Source: QHVT01 sp036389275
GTDB taxonomy: Bacteria; Acidobacteriota; Thermoanaerobaculia; Gp7-AA8
Length of the DNA: 64,000 nucleotides
Assembly (NCBI GenBank): GCA_036389275.1
Contig: DASVQE010000081.1
Span: forward strand, 62,001-126,000
Direction of reading: 5' to 3'
The position numbers and the translations under genes were made by a program. Below are positions 53,280 to 61,685 of the stretch, one piece after another. Under the pieces are notes generated by a model. The model did not search any database and was not told the DNA's origin. It saw nothing but the letters and a program-made list of their open reading frames with translations. The number at the start of each line of letters is the position of its first letter. Position 1 is the first letter of the stretch.

Positions 53280-55032
53280 CGGGACGCTCCACCTTCACCT
53301 CGATCGTACGATAGGTCTGATCCTTCTTCGAGCTCTCCGTCTCGTAGGTGATCAGATACTGCGAGCGCAGCTCCTTCTCCAGTTGCGCGTAGACCTCGCC
53401 GAGCTGCTTGGCGCTCTTGATGAACCACGTCGAGCCGCCGGTCTCCGCCGCCAGCGATTTCATGCGCGCCGGGCCGCCGAACTCGCCGAAGCCGAAGCCG
53501 ATGCCGATGAAGTAGATCGGCACGCGCGACGCGCGCGCATACGTCAGCACGTCCTCGTACGGCAGGCGCGAGGTCGTGTCGTCGCCGTCGGAGATCACGA
53601 TCAGCGCCTTCCGTCCCGGCACGGAGCGGAACCGATAGAGCCCGGTCACGATGGCGTCGAAGAGCGCCGTGCCGCCGGCCGCTTTCGGGATCGCGTTCAC
53701 CTGCGCCTCGAGGATGCCGAGGTCGGAGACGAAGGGCGCGTTGCGCGACGGATCGCCGGCGAATGCGCCGATGAAGGCGCGATCGCGCGGCTTGATGATG
53801 CTGCGGAAGAAAGCGATGGCGGCGCTCTTCGCGTCTTCCATCCGCTCTTCCATGCTTCCGGAATGATCGAGAAGCACACCGATGGAAAGCGGGAGATTCG
53901 TCGCGAAGTTGAAGCTCGAGATCTTCTGCGGCTTCCCGTTCTCGAGCACCTTCACCTCTTTCTCGGTGAGGTCGGTGATGGCGGAGCCTGAGGCATTCGT
54001 CACGGTGACCGGCAGCTCGACGAGATTCACTTCGATCTCTTCGCTGAGCCGGTCGCCGTTGAGGAACATCAGGTCGCTGGCCTCGTAGCCGGTGGCGTCG
54101 ATCACCGAGGCGCGGATGAACTTCTCGCTGGCCAGCCGCGCGGTGGCCATGTCGACGGCGTAGGGCGGCCGCTTCCACTCGTAGAGTTTGTTGTTGCTGG
54201 CGCCGTAGAGCACGACGCTGCGGATCTCGCTGTTCTTCGGGTTCTGCACGCTCAGCTTGATGTGCGAGACGCCGTCGGGCGTTTCGGTGCGGGTGAGCTT
54301 CGCCTCCATCGGCATGTCGCGGTCGCTGACCATGAAGGCGTCGGCGTCGACGTAGCGGCCGGCCGCGTCGTAGCCGATCGCGCGCACTTCGACGCGCTTC
54401 GGCAGCTTGCCGAGGTCGAGCTCCGCGGTGAACGGCGGCGCGTTGCGCGCCAGCACTTTCTTTCCCTCGACCCAGAACTCGACGCGCTTGACGCGCGGGT
54501 CGGCCTCGACGTCGACGATGAACAGATTCGGCGCGACGTCGCGGCGCGGCGAGCGGATCTTCACCGCGCCGGTGATCTCCGGCACCACGCCTTCCAGCAC
54601 GATCGCCTCGACGCCGTCGCCCGCCTCGGCGACGTAGATGTGATTCGTCTTCGCGATGGCGAACGTTTTGGCCGTCTTCATCAGCAGCGCGGGCGGCCCG
54701 GCCTCGTCTTCGTTCGGCATGATCACGCGCGCTTCGATCTCCGCCGTGCCTTCCTTGAACGTCTGCAGCATGCGCATGGCGTCGCGCTGCTGCGGCGGCA
54801 CCGGCACGCGGAAGTTGCGGATCACCACGCCGTCCTGCAGAAACGATCCCTGCAGGAAGAGCCCCGTCTCCGGCGGCACCTCGGGCGGCGTGGCGAAGCG
54901 GAAGGCCACGCGCGTGACGATGCCGTCGGGCGAGTCGCCGAGCGGCTCGAGCGTGATCGCCAGCGGCTCCGGCAGATCGCTCTGCGCGAAGAGCGGCAGT
55001 GTGAACGCGAGCGCGATCAGGAGCTTTCGCAT
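53242..55032 (-). CDS. Secreted von Willebrand factor A protein (acidobacterial VWFA-related type)
   Basis: This 596-residue protein has a signal peptide (MRKLLIALAFTLPLFAQ). The N-terminal half is two beta-sandwich-like repeats (IVTRVAFRFATPPEVPPETG; VKRVEFWVEGKKVLARNAPPFTAELDLG). A short domain follows with DLTEKEVKVLENGKPQKISSF, characteristic of VWFA-related acidobacterial proteins. The VWA domain is at about 400-590, with the MIDAS motif LLDHSGSM, the Thr-containing GGTALFDAI and ISDGDDTT. It probably makes metal-dependent contacts at the cell surface. The start is the ATG at 55030-55032. It is divergent from the PP2C gene. Confidence 0.9.
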   Translation of the reverse strand: MRKLLIALAFTLPLFAQSDLPEPLAITLEPLGDSPDGIVTRVAFRFATPPEVPPETGLFLQGSFLQDGVVIRNFRVPVPPQQRDAMRMLQTFKEGTAEIEARVIMPNEDEAGPPALLMKTAKTFAIAKTNHIYVAEAGDGVEAIVLEGVVPEITGAVKIRSPRRDVAPNLFIVDVEADPRVKRVEFWVEGKKVLARNAPPFTAELDLGKLPKRVEVRAIGYDAAGRYVDADAFMVSDRDMPMEAKLTRTETPDGVSHIKLSVQNPKNSEIRSVVLYGASNNKLYEWKRPPYAVDMATARLASEKFIRASVIDATGYEASDLMFLNGDRLSEEIEVNLVELPVTVTNASGSAITDLTEKEVKVLENGKPQKISSFNFATNLPLSIGVLLDHSGSMEERMEDAKSAAIAFFRSIIKPRDRAFIGAFAGDPSRNAPFVSDLGILEAQVNAIPKAAGGTALFDAIVTGLYRFRSVPGRKALIVISDGDDTTSRLPYEDVLTYARASRVPIYFIGIGFGFGEFGGPARMKSLAAETGGSTWFIKSAKQLGEVYAQLEKELRSQYLITYETESSKKDQTYRTIEVKVERPDARVRTIRGFIP

Positions 55033-55102
55033 GGGATGCGCAAGCGAGCATACGAGCAGCGCATTCCGCGGGCGGTGGCAAAACGCGAAACCGTTCGCGC
55101 CG

Positions 55103-55110
55103 TATACGAT
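55103..55110 (+). promoter_or_regulatory. TATACGAT minus-10-like box of the PP2C gene
   Basis: TATACGAT ends 6 bases before the GTG start at 55117, another leaderless-type spacing. Confidence 0.5.
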
Positions 55111-55116
55111 CTCGAC

Positions 55117-56289
55117 GTGCTTCCCGGACATTCGCTGAAGCCTCTCGCCGTAGCCATCGGCATCGGCGTGCTCTTCGCCGGCGTTTACGCGCTGTCGCGG
55201 CCCGCCGGCCACCTGCGCATCATCGGCGCCGGCGCGCTCACCGGCCTGGCCATCTGGGCCTGGGCCACGCTCTTCCAGCAATTCTTCCGCCGCACGCTTC
55301 ACCGCCGCACCGCGGCCACGCGCACGCTGCTCCAGGCGTTGCTCTTCCTCGTCGCCGGCATCTGCGGCTGGATCACCGGCATGGTGCTCGCGCGGCCGCT
55401 CTTCGGCGCCGGCTGGCGCCTGCGCGAGATCCTCGATCGCGAGAGCGCGCTGCTGATGCTCGTCACCAGCGGCATCGCCGTCGGAGTCGGGCTGGCCTTC
55501 TATGTCTACGAGCTGCTGCGCACGCGGCTCGAGCAGACGCTCGCGCAACTGAAGGAAGCGGAGTGGGCGGAGAAGGAGCTCGAGCTGGCGCGCGCGATCC
55601 AGACGCGCCTGCTGCCGCCGGCGCTGGTCGAAGGCGACGGCTACACGATCGCCGCGCGCAATCTGCCGGCGCGTTTCGTGGCCGGCGATTTCTACGACGT
55701 GGTGCGCCTCGACGACGGGTCGCTGGTGATCGTCGTCGCCGACGTGGCCGGCAAGGGTGTCGGCGCCAGCCTGATCATGGCGTCAGTGAAAGCGGTGCTG
55801 CCGTTCGTCGCCCGCGAGCACGCCGCGCGCGCGATGTCGATGCTCAACGAGAAGCTCGTGCAGGAGCTCGGCCGCCGCGAATTCGTCGCCCTCGCCTACG
55901 CCCGCTTCTTCCCGAATGATGGATCGCTGGAACTGCTGAACGCCGGATTTCCCGATCCGTATGTGATCGGGAAGGATGGAGTTCGCGCACTCACCGCCAC
56001 CGGCACGCGCCTGCCGCTCGGCGTCCGCCGCGACGCCGCGTACGAGCCGCTCGCCGCGCACATCGCCCCCGGCGAGCGCCTGCTCTTCGTCTCCGACGGC
56101 ATCCCCGAAGCTCCCATCGCCGGCGAGCCCCTCGGCTACGACGGCCTGGTCGAGATCCTCACCACGCTCGACGGCGCCGCGCGCGGCGAAGCGTGGCTGG
56201 AGCGCTTTCTCGACGCCGTGCGCGCGCGCGTCGACGACGGGCTCGCCGATGATTGGACGGCTGTGGTGGTCGAACGGGCGTCGCTGTAA
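55117..56289 (+). CDS. Membrane-bound SpoIIE-type PP2C serine phosphatase
   Basis: This 390-residue protein has four hydrophobic segments (about 8-26, 33-52, 69-91, 111-131), then a short coiled coil (ELLRTRLEQTLAQLKEAEWAEKEL). The PP2C/SpoIIE domain (about 155-390) shows AGDFYDVVRLDD (metal Asp191 and Asp194), VIVVADVAGKGVGASLIM (Asp209), LLFVSDGIPEA and DDWTAVVV. It probably dephosphorylates an anti-anti-sigma-like protein, though none is adjacent. The start is the GTG at 55117; longer frames upstream run antisense to the VWA gene. Its final codons are repeated at 56544-56582. Confidence 0.9.
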   Translation: MLPGHSLKPLAVAIGIGVLFAGVYALSRPAGHLRIIGAGALTGLAIWAWATLFQQFFRRTLHRRTAATRTLLQALLFLVAGICGWITGMVLARPLFGAGWRLREILDRESALLMLVTSGIAVGVGLAFYVYELLRTRLEQTLAQLKEAEWAEKELELARAIQTRLLPPALVEGDGYTIAARNLPARFVAGDFYDVVRLDDGSLVIVVADVAGKGVGASLIMASVKAVLPFVAREHAARAMSMLNEKLVQELGRREFVALAYARFFPNDGSLELLNAGFPDPYVIGKDGVRALTATGTRLPLGVRRDAAYEPLAAHIAPGERLLFVSDGIPEAPIAGEPLGYDGLVEILTTLDGAARGEAWLERFLDAVRARVDDGLADDWTAVVVERASL

Positions 56290-56336
56290 CGTTTCGCCGC
56301 CGCGCGTCACCATCCTCGTGAAAGCAGGTGACGACG

Positions 56337-56528
56337 ATGGCAGGACGCGACTGGAAACGGATCGCGAAGGCGGCACTCGGAGGCTTCGTCGTCGGCGGAG
56401 TGGTCGGCGCGGGCAAGGGCGGCAGCGGCGGCGGCGGGATCGAAGGTGCCGGAAAGGGCGGCGTGGTCGGCGCGGTCCTCGGCGCGATCGGCGGCGCGGC
56501 GGTCGCGTTCTTGAAGTGGCTCTTCTGA
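56337..56528 (+). CDS. Small glycine-zipper membrane-like protein, unknown
   Basis: This 63-residue peptide begins MAGRDWKRIAKAALGGFVVGG. It is dominated by a glycine-rich hydrophobic run (VVGAGKGGSGGGGIEGAGKGG, then VVGAVLGAIGGAAVAFL) and ends KWLF. GxxxG spacing suggests two packed transmembrane helices, as in glycine-zipper proteins or small bacteriocin-like peptides. A ribosome-binding site (AAAGCAGG, 56321-56328) precedes the ATG at 56337. It sits between the PP2C end and a remnant copy of that end. Too short for a family call. Confidence 0.6.
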   Translation: MAGRDWKRIAKAALGGFVVGGVVGAGKGGSGGGGIEGAGKGGVVGAVLGAIGGAAVAFLKWLF

Positions 56529-56543
56529 AACGAACGCGCGGTT

Positions 56544-56582
56544 TGGACGGCTGTGGTCGTTGAACGCGCCGCATCCCGATAG
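56544..56582 (+). pseudogene. Remnant of a second PP2C C-terminus (WTAVVVERAASR, then stop)
   Basis: Thirteen codons in one frame read WTAVVVERAASR-stop. The first nine match the end of the intact PP2C gene (56254-56280) exactly in amino acids. All four base differences are third-codon changes (GTG/GTC, GTC/GTT, CGG/CGC, GCG/GCC). This is the pattern of a once-functional paralogue. No other part of a second PP2C gene remains. Confidence 0.7.
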
Positions 56583-56585
56583 AAT
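56580..56585 (+). promoter_or_regulatory. TAGAAT minus-10-like box (leaderless type)
   Basis: TAGAAT lies 10 bases before the ATG at 56596 and shares its TAG with the stop of the PP2C remnant. Confidence 0.5.
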
Positions 56586-56595
56586 CTTCGCCGCA

Positions 56596-57255
56596 ATGTC
56601 GCTCCGGTATCAGGCGGTGCTGTTCGACCTCGACGGAACGCTGGTCGACTCGTATGGTGCGCTCACCGAGGCGGTGAATCATGCGCGCCGCAGCCACGGC
56701 CTGCACGAGCTGAGCGCCGCGCGCATTCGCGAGCTGGTCGGCGACGGCATCGAGCGATTGCTGCAGCGCGCGTTCGAGCGTACCGACGTGCCGCCGAGCG
56801 TGATGACCGCGTTCGAATCGCGCTACGACGAGATCTGCTGCGCCGAGTCGCGAGTCCTCGGCGAGGTCGAGACGACGCTCGAGAATCTCGCCGAGCTCGG
56901 GCTGGCCATGGGCGTCTGCACGAACAAGCCGACCGTGTTCTCGAAAAAAATCCTCGATTTTCTCGGCCTGTCGCGTCATTTCCGCGCCATCGTCGGACCC
57001 GATCTGGCCGGCGCGCGCAAGCCGGACGCGCAACATCTGCTCTACACGATGCGCGCGGTGCAGTGCGACCGCGACCGCGCACTCTTCGTCGGCGACATGC
57101 CCATCGACGTGCGCGCCGCCCGCAACAGCGGCATCGACGTCGCCGTCATCCCGACCGGCTCGTCCACCCGCGAACAACTCGCCGCCTCCGAGCCCGATCA
57201 CTTTCTGGAGCGCTTCGGCGATCTGGTGAAGCTCGTGCGGCGCGAGGCGGCGTGA
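56596..57255 (+). CDS. HAD-family phosphatase (phosphoglycolate phosphatase-like)
   Basis: This 219-residue protein has the HAD motif I AVLFDLDGTLVDS (nucleophile Asp), a helical cap (about 15-90), motif II MGVCTNKP, motif III Lys in ARKPDAQHL, and motif IV ALFVGDMPIDVRAARNSG. It is Gph-like, but HAD substrates are hard to tell. It is the first gene of a run with serB, the aminotransferase and serA, and its stop overlaps the serB start (GTGA). A role in phosphoglycolate or phosphoserine removal fits the context. Confidence 0.9.
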   Translation: MSLRYQAVLFDLDGTLVDSYGALTEAVNHARRSHGLHELSAARIRELVGDGIERLLQRAFERTDVPPSVMTAFESRYDEICCAESRVLGEVETTLENLAELGLAMGVCTNKPTVFSKKILDFLGLSRHFRAIVGPDLAGARKPDAQHLLYTMRAVQCDRDRALFVGDMPIDVRAARNSGIDVAVIPTGSSTREQLAASEPDHFLERFGDLVKLVRREAA

Positions 57256-58040
57256 GCGAGCGGTCGACGAGTTCCTCGGAGTTCCTCGGAGTTCCTCGGA
57301 GTTCCTCGGAGGAGCAAGCGAGCCACCCCGAGGAACGCCGTCCCGCGACCCCAAGCCACTCCGAGGAACTCCGAGGAACCGAGGAACTCCGAGGAACTCC
57401 CAAGTACCGCTTCGTCTTCTTCGACGTCGACTCAACCCTCGTCACCATCGAAGGCATCGACGAGCTGGCGCGCGGCAACGGCGAGATCGCGCGGCTGACT
57501 GACGCGGCGATGAATGGCGAGATCGCCCTCGACCAGGTCTACGCGAAACGGCTGGAGATCATCCGCCCGACGCTCGCGGAAGTGGAGGCGCTCGGGCAGC
57601 GCTACATCGCCTCGATGGTCGACGGCGCGCAGGAAACGATCGTCGCGCTGCAGGATGCCGGCGCGCAGGTGCATCTCGTCACGGCCGGCATCGCCCAGGC
57701 CATCGCGCCGCTCGCGCAGGCGCTGCAGATTCCGCCGCGCGCGGTGCATGCGGTCTCGCTCGAATTCGACGCCGACGGCCGCTACGCCGGTTTCGATCGC
57801 GGCTCGCTGCTGACGCGTGTCGGCGGCAAGGAGCTCGTCGTGCGCGCGATCCTGGCGCGCTCGAAAGGCAAGTCCGCATTCATCGGCGACGGCGTGAGCG
57901 ACCTCGAGACGCGGCCCGCCGTCACGCTCTTCATCGGATTCGGCGGAGTGCACGCGCGGCCGCTCGTCAGAGACAATGCCGAGGTGTATGTGACCGCGCC
58001 GACCTTGCGCGCGGTGCTACCGTACCTGATCGAGAAATGA
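57252..58040 (+). CDS. serB: Phosphoserine phosphatase-like HAD enzyme with repeat-derived N-terminus
   Basis: The HAD core (from about residue 51) shows YRFVFFDVDSTLVTIEGIDELA (the DVDST nucleophile motif), LVTAGIAQAIAPL, GKELVVRAIL and FIGDGVSDLETRP, close to SerB. It hydrolyses phosphoserine to serine. There is no start codon between the decamer repeat and the core, so translation must begin upstream; the GTG at 57252 (GTGA overlap with the previous stop) is the natural start. Residues about 7-50 (SSSEFLGVPRSSSEEQ, then SEELRGTEELRGTPK) are encoded by repeat element C. They carry no known domain and are probably disordered. Confidence 0.87.
   Translation: MSERSTSSSEFLGVPRSSSEEQASHPEERRPATPSHSEELRGTEELRGTPKYRFVFFDVDSTLVTIEGIDELARGNGEIARLTDAAMNGEIALDQVYAKRLEIIRPTLAEVEALGQRYIASMVDGAQETIVALQDAGAQVHLVTAGIAQAIAPLAQALQIPPRAVHAVSLEFDADGRYAGFDRGSLLTRVGGKELVVRAILARSKGKSAFIGDGVSDLETRPAVTLFIGFGGVHARPLVRDNAEVYVTAPTLRAVLPYLIEK
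57271..57401. repeat. Decamer hairpin element C, translated within serB
   Basis: The left arm (57271-57312) has four GTTCCTCGGA units. The right arm (about 57357-57400) has four reverse-complement units. The 45-base middle also contains CCCCGAGGAACG. It shares 42 consecutive identical bases with element A's right arm (40637-40678). Unlike A and B, it lies inside a reading frame. Confidence 0.9.
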
Positions 58041-59125
58041 CGCAAGCAACCGAACCGTGCAAGTTCTTCGTCCCCGGCCCGACGTGGGTGCGGCCGGAAA
58101 CGCTGCAGGAGATGACGCGCCCGATGATCGGGCACCGCAGCCCCGAGTTCCGCGATCTCTTCCGCTCGATCAACGCGAACCTAAAGACGCTCTTCGCCAC
58201 GACGCGCAGCACCTTCGTCGTCACCGCGTCGGGCACCGGCGTGATGCAGGCCGCGCTCGAGAACTGCGTCGGCCGCCGCGTGCTCGTCACCACCTGCGGC
58301 GCGTTCAGCGAGCGGTGGTACTCGATCGCCGAGTCGCTCGGCCTCGAGGTCGACCGCCTCGACGCCGGCTGGGGCCGCGCCGTCGATCCCGACGCGCTGG
58401 CCGACCATCTCGCGCGCCATCACCGCGCGCACTACGACGCCATCACCATCACCCACAACGAGACCTCGACCGGCGTGACCAACGACGTCGCCGCGCTCGC
58501 GGCGGTCGTCCGCGAAGAAGCGCCCGACGCGCTCGTCCTCGTCGACGCCGTCTCCGCCCTCGGCGGCATTCCGATGCGCTTCGACGAGTGGCAGCTCGAC
58601 ATCTGCCTGGCCAGCGTGCAGAAAGCGATCGCGCTGCCGCCCGGCATCACCGTCGTGGCCATGTCGGACAAGGCCGTCGACCGCGCGCGCAAGCATCCGT
58701 ATCGCGGGACGTACTTTGATCTCGTGTCGTATAAGGACAAGGCCGACGATGACGGCGTGCCGTCGACGCCGTCGATCCCGCACTTTTACGCGCTCGCGGC
58801 GCAACTCGACCGCATCGTGCGCGAGGAAGGTCTGGAGCAGCGCTTCGCGCGCCATCGCCGGATGCGCGAGCTCACGCACGAGCGCACGGCGAAATTCGCC
58901 AAAGTGGCCGGCGATCTCGCCTTCGCTTCGAACACCGTCACCGCGCTCGCGCCGGCGATGTCGCCCGACGCGCTGCGCGCCGAGATGAAGAAGCGCGGCT
59001 ACACCCTCGGCGGCGGCTACGGTCAGTGGAAGGACACCACGTTCCGCATCGGCCACATGGGCGACATCTCCGTCGCCGACCTCGAGGCGATGCTCGACGT
59101 GCTGAGCGAGGTCACACGCGCATGA
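58037..59125 (+). CDS. Class V aminotransferase (serine/alanine-glyoxylate type)
   Basis: This 362-residue PLP enzyme shows FVPGPTWVRPETLQ, MIGHRSPEFRDLF, TASGTGVMQAALENC, HNETSTGVTNDVAAL, LVDAVSALGG and the PLP lysine in ASVQKAIALPPGI. It belongs to the AGXT/SGAT branch rather than the usual SerC branch. It lies between serB and serA with four-base overlaps on both sides, so its likely job is the missing phosphohydroxypyruvate-to-phosphoserine step. Serine-glyoxylate transamination is the alternative. Confidence 0.9.
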   Translation: MTQATEPCKFFVPGPTWVRPETLQEMTRPMIGHRSPEFRDLFRSINANLKTLFATTRSTFVVTASGTGVMQAALENCVGRRVLVTTCGAFSERWYSIAESLGLEVDRLDAGWGRAVDPDALADHLARHHRAHYDAITITHNETSTGVTNDVAALAAVVREEAPDALVLVDAVSALGGIPMRFDEWQLDICLASVQKAIALPPGITVVAMSDKAVDRARKHPYRGTYFDLVSYKDKADDDGVPSTPSIPHFYALAAQLDRIVREEGLEQRFARHRRMRELTHERTAKFAKVAGDLAFASNTVTALAPAMSPDALRAEMKKRGYTLGGGYGQWKDTTFRIGHMGDISVADLEAMLDVLSEVTRA

Positions 59126-60708
59126 CGCGATTCAAAGTGCTCGTCACCGACACGCTCGCGGAGTCGGGGCTCGACATCCTGCGCGCGGCCGAGGACGTCG
59201 ATCTCGACTATCGCGCCGGATTGAAAGGCGAGGAGCTGCTGCGCGCCGTCGCCGAGTCGGATGCGCTCATCACCCGCAGCGGCACCGCGGTCACGCACGA
59301 GCTGGTGAACGCCGGCACGCGCCTGCGCATCGTCGGCCGCGCCGGCGTCGGCCTCGACAACGTCGACGTCGACGCCTGCACCGAGCGCGGCATCCTGGTG
59401 ATCAACGCGCCGACGGCGAACATCATGTCGGCCACCGAGCACACGATGGCCATGCTGCTGTCGCTCTGCCGCAACATCCCGGAGGCGCATGCCAGCGTGC
59501 GCCGCGGCGAGTGGACGCGCGCGAAGTTCATGGGCATCGAGCTGCACGGCAAGACCCTCGGCGTGATCGGACTGGGGCGCATCGGTACGCGCGTCACCGT
59601 GCGCGCGCAGGCGTTCGGCATGCGCGTGATCGCCTACGACCCGTTCATCACCAACGCCGTGTTCGAGAAGGTGAACGCCGAGCGCGTCACGCTCGACGAG
59701 CTGCTCGCCGAGGCCGACGTCATCACCGTGCATACGCCGCTGACCGAAGAGACGCGCGGGATGATCCAGGCCGAGCACATCACGCGCATGAAGACGGGCG
59801 TGGTGCTGCTCAACATCGCCCGCGGCGGCATCTACAACGAGCAGGCGCTCGCCGACGCGCTCAACTCCGGCAAGGTCGGCGGCGCGGCCATCGACGTTTA
59901 CGAGGATGAGCCGCCGCCGAAGGACCATCCGCTGCTGACGGCGAAGAACATCATTTTGTCGCCGCACATCGGCGCGAACACGATCGAGGCGCAGGACCGC
60001 GTGGCGGTGCAGACCTCGGAGATGGTCGTCGAGGCGCTGCGCGGCTCGATCTTCGTGTCGGCGGTGAACCTGCCGTTCGAAGGGACCGCCGACGCCGACG
60101 CCGCGCCGCTGATCCGGCTCGCCGAGAAGCTCGGGCTCTTCGCCGCGCAGGTGATCAACGGTCCGGTCAATCGCGCCGAGGTCGAGCTCTGGGGCGTCGA
60201 GGAGCGGCTGATGAAGATCGTCTCGCTCGCCGCGCTCAAAGGCCTGCTCGCGCCGCGCATGGCCGAGTCGGTGAACTTCGTCAACGCCGAGCAGATCGCC
60301 CACAACCGCGGCATCGCCATCAACGCCACCACCCACCCGACGCCGCGCGACTACGCGAACCTGATCACGTTCCGCGCGTCGTCGTCAAACGAAGAGATGT
60401 GCGTTTCCGGCACGGTATTTCACGAACGAAACATGCGCATCGTTTCCGTGAACAATTACCGTGTCGAATTCAAGCCCGAGGGCGACTTGATCTACATCGT
60501 CAACCGCGACGTCCCCGGCGTGGTCGGCAAAGTCGGCACGCTCCTCGGCGACCGCGAGATCAACATCGCCGAATACAACCTCGCCCGCACCACCACCGGC
60601 GGCCGCGCCATGGCCATCATCACCGTCGACACACCGCTCGACCCGGAGACGCTCAGTTTCCTGAAGTCGTACCGGGAGATGGTCGAGGTGAAGCAGGTGC
60701 GGTTGTAA
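59122..60708 (+). CDS. serA: D-3-phosphoglycerate dehydrogenase
   Basis: This first enzyme of serine synthesis has 528 residues, the long type. It shows FKVLVTDTLAESGLDILR, GRAGVGLDNVDVDACTERGI, TEHTMAMLLSLCRNIP, the NAD loop TLGVIGLGRIGTRV, LLNIARGGIYNEQAL, and the catalytic His in LSPHIGANT. The ASB domain and a C-terminal ACT domain (about 455-528, IYIVNRDVPGVVGKVGTLLG) follow; the latter usually senses serine for feedback inhibition. The start ATG overlaps the aminotransferase stop. Confidence 0.96.
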   Translation: MTRFKVLVTDTLAESGLDILRAAEDVDLDYRAGLKGEELLRAVAESDALITRSGTAVTHELVNAGTRLRIVGRAGVGLDNVDVDACTERGILVINAPTANIMSATEHTMAMLLSLCRNIPEAHASVRRGEWTRAKFMGIELHGKTLGVIGLGRIGTRVTVRAQAFGMRVIAYDPFITNAVFEKVNAERVTLDELLAEADVITVHTPLTEETRGMIQAEHITRMKTGVVLLNIARGGIYNEQALADALNSGKVGGAAIDVYEDEPPPKDHPLLTAKNIILSPHIGANTIEAQDRVAVQTSEMVVEALRGSIFVSAVNLPFEGTADADAAPLIRLAEKLGLFAAQVINGPVNRAEVELWGVEERLMKIVSLAALKGLLAPRMAESVNFVNAEQIAHNRGIAINATTHPTPRDYANLITFRASSSNEEMCVSGTVFHERNMRIVSVNNYRVEFKPEGDLIYIVNRDVPGVVGKVGTLLGDREINIAEYNLARTTTGGRAMAIITVDTPLDPETLSFLKSYREMVEVKQVRL

Positions 60709-60743
60709 GCGAGTCGAGGGAGGTCTGGTACGCGGGCCTCCGC

Positions 60744-61685
60744 GTGACGTCGAGGCGCGAGTTTCGTGACGATGATGCGCGCCTGCTCGAGCAGTTCGTC
60801 CGCGAGCGCCGTCTGCGACTCGCGCTGAGCATCGGCGCGCCGGTTGCGCTGCTGGTGATGTTCGTCGTGACGACGCTCGCGCTGCACGGGCAGCTCGCGG
60901 TGGTCGCGGGAGTCGCCGCGATCTGGCCGTTCATGATGCTGCGGCCGTGGCGCACGGTGCCGATGTACTTCGAGCACCTCCGCCTGCTGCGGCGCGACGG
61001 CGAGCTGCGCGAAGTGGTGAGATGCGAAGGCACGCGCCGCGACGTGGTGTTCACGATCGACGCGTTGGAGCGGCTCACGCCGGAGGCGCTTGCGCACGGA
61101 ACCCCGGACGAGCCGCTCACGGTCGAGGCGCTGGCCGTGTCAGGCGCGATTCTCACGCTGAATACGATGCCGCAGCGCGAGCTCTCGCTCCTCGCGCAAG
61201 GCACGACCGCGGCACTGCCGGATCGCGCGCTGGCCGCCGCGCGATTTCTCGATTTGCCGGAAGGCGCCGTGCTGGCGTCGGCGCAGCGTGGCCTCTCCGC
61301 CGACGAGTTGCAGGAGCTCGCGCACCACGCGCCGCCGCTCGGCCGCCTGCACGCCGCGATCGTCGTGCTGCTCGCTGCCGTCGCCGCCGCGGCGTGGTGG
61401 CAGGCGGTGGTCGCCCGCGCGCCGACGCTCGCACTGCCGGTGCTGGCGACCGTCGTGGCCTCGATCGCCGTCGTGCGCGCCGCGCGCCGCCTCCGCCTGC
61501 ACCACCGCTTCGCGCGCGACCTCGCGCACGGAGTGGTGGTGATGATCCGCGGCACCGAAGATCGAGAGCGCGTCGTCGAGGTCCTCCCGTTCTCCGGCCT
61601 GATCTGGACTGACCGTGGAGTGACGGCCGAGTGGCGCCGCCTCGCCCTGCAACGCCGTCCGCTCAAGCTGCGCCGATGGCGCTGA
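60744..61685 (+). CDS. Membrane protein of unknown function
   Basis: This 313-residue protein has two pairs of hydrophobic segments (about 32-50 and 55-72, then 205-225 and 232-250). A soluble part lies between them (VRCEGTRRDVVFTIDALERLTPEALA) and a basic end (RRPLKLRRWR). No family is recognised. The start is uncertain: GTG at 60744 is the first in-frame candidate after the serA stop. It ends 23 bases inside the convergent TmrB-like gene. Confidence 0.62.
   Translation: MTSRREFRDDDARLLEQFVRERRLRLALSIGAPVALLVMFVVTTLALHGQLAVVAGVAAIWPFMMLRPWRTVPMYFEHLRLLRRDGELREVVRCEGTRRDVVFTIDALERLTPEALAHGTPDEPLTVEALAVSGAILTLNTMPQRELSLLAQGTTAALPDRALAAARFLDLPEGAVLASAQRGLSADELQELAHHAPPLGRLHAAIVVLLAAVAAAAWWQAVVARAPTLALPVLATVVASIAVVRAARRLRLHHRFARDLAHGVVVMIRGTEDRERVVEVLPFSGLIWTDRGVTAEWRRLALQRRPLKLRRWR

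Noticed and set aside
54262..55116. N-terminal extension of the PP2C gene
   Set aside because: The added part is antisense to the VWA gene and precedes the membrane domain; a minus-10-like box lies right before the GTG at 55117.
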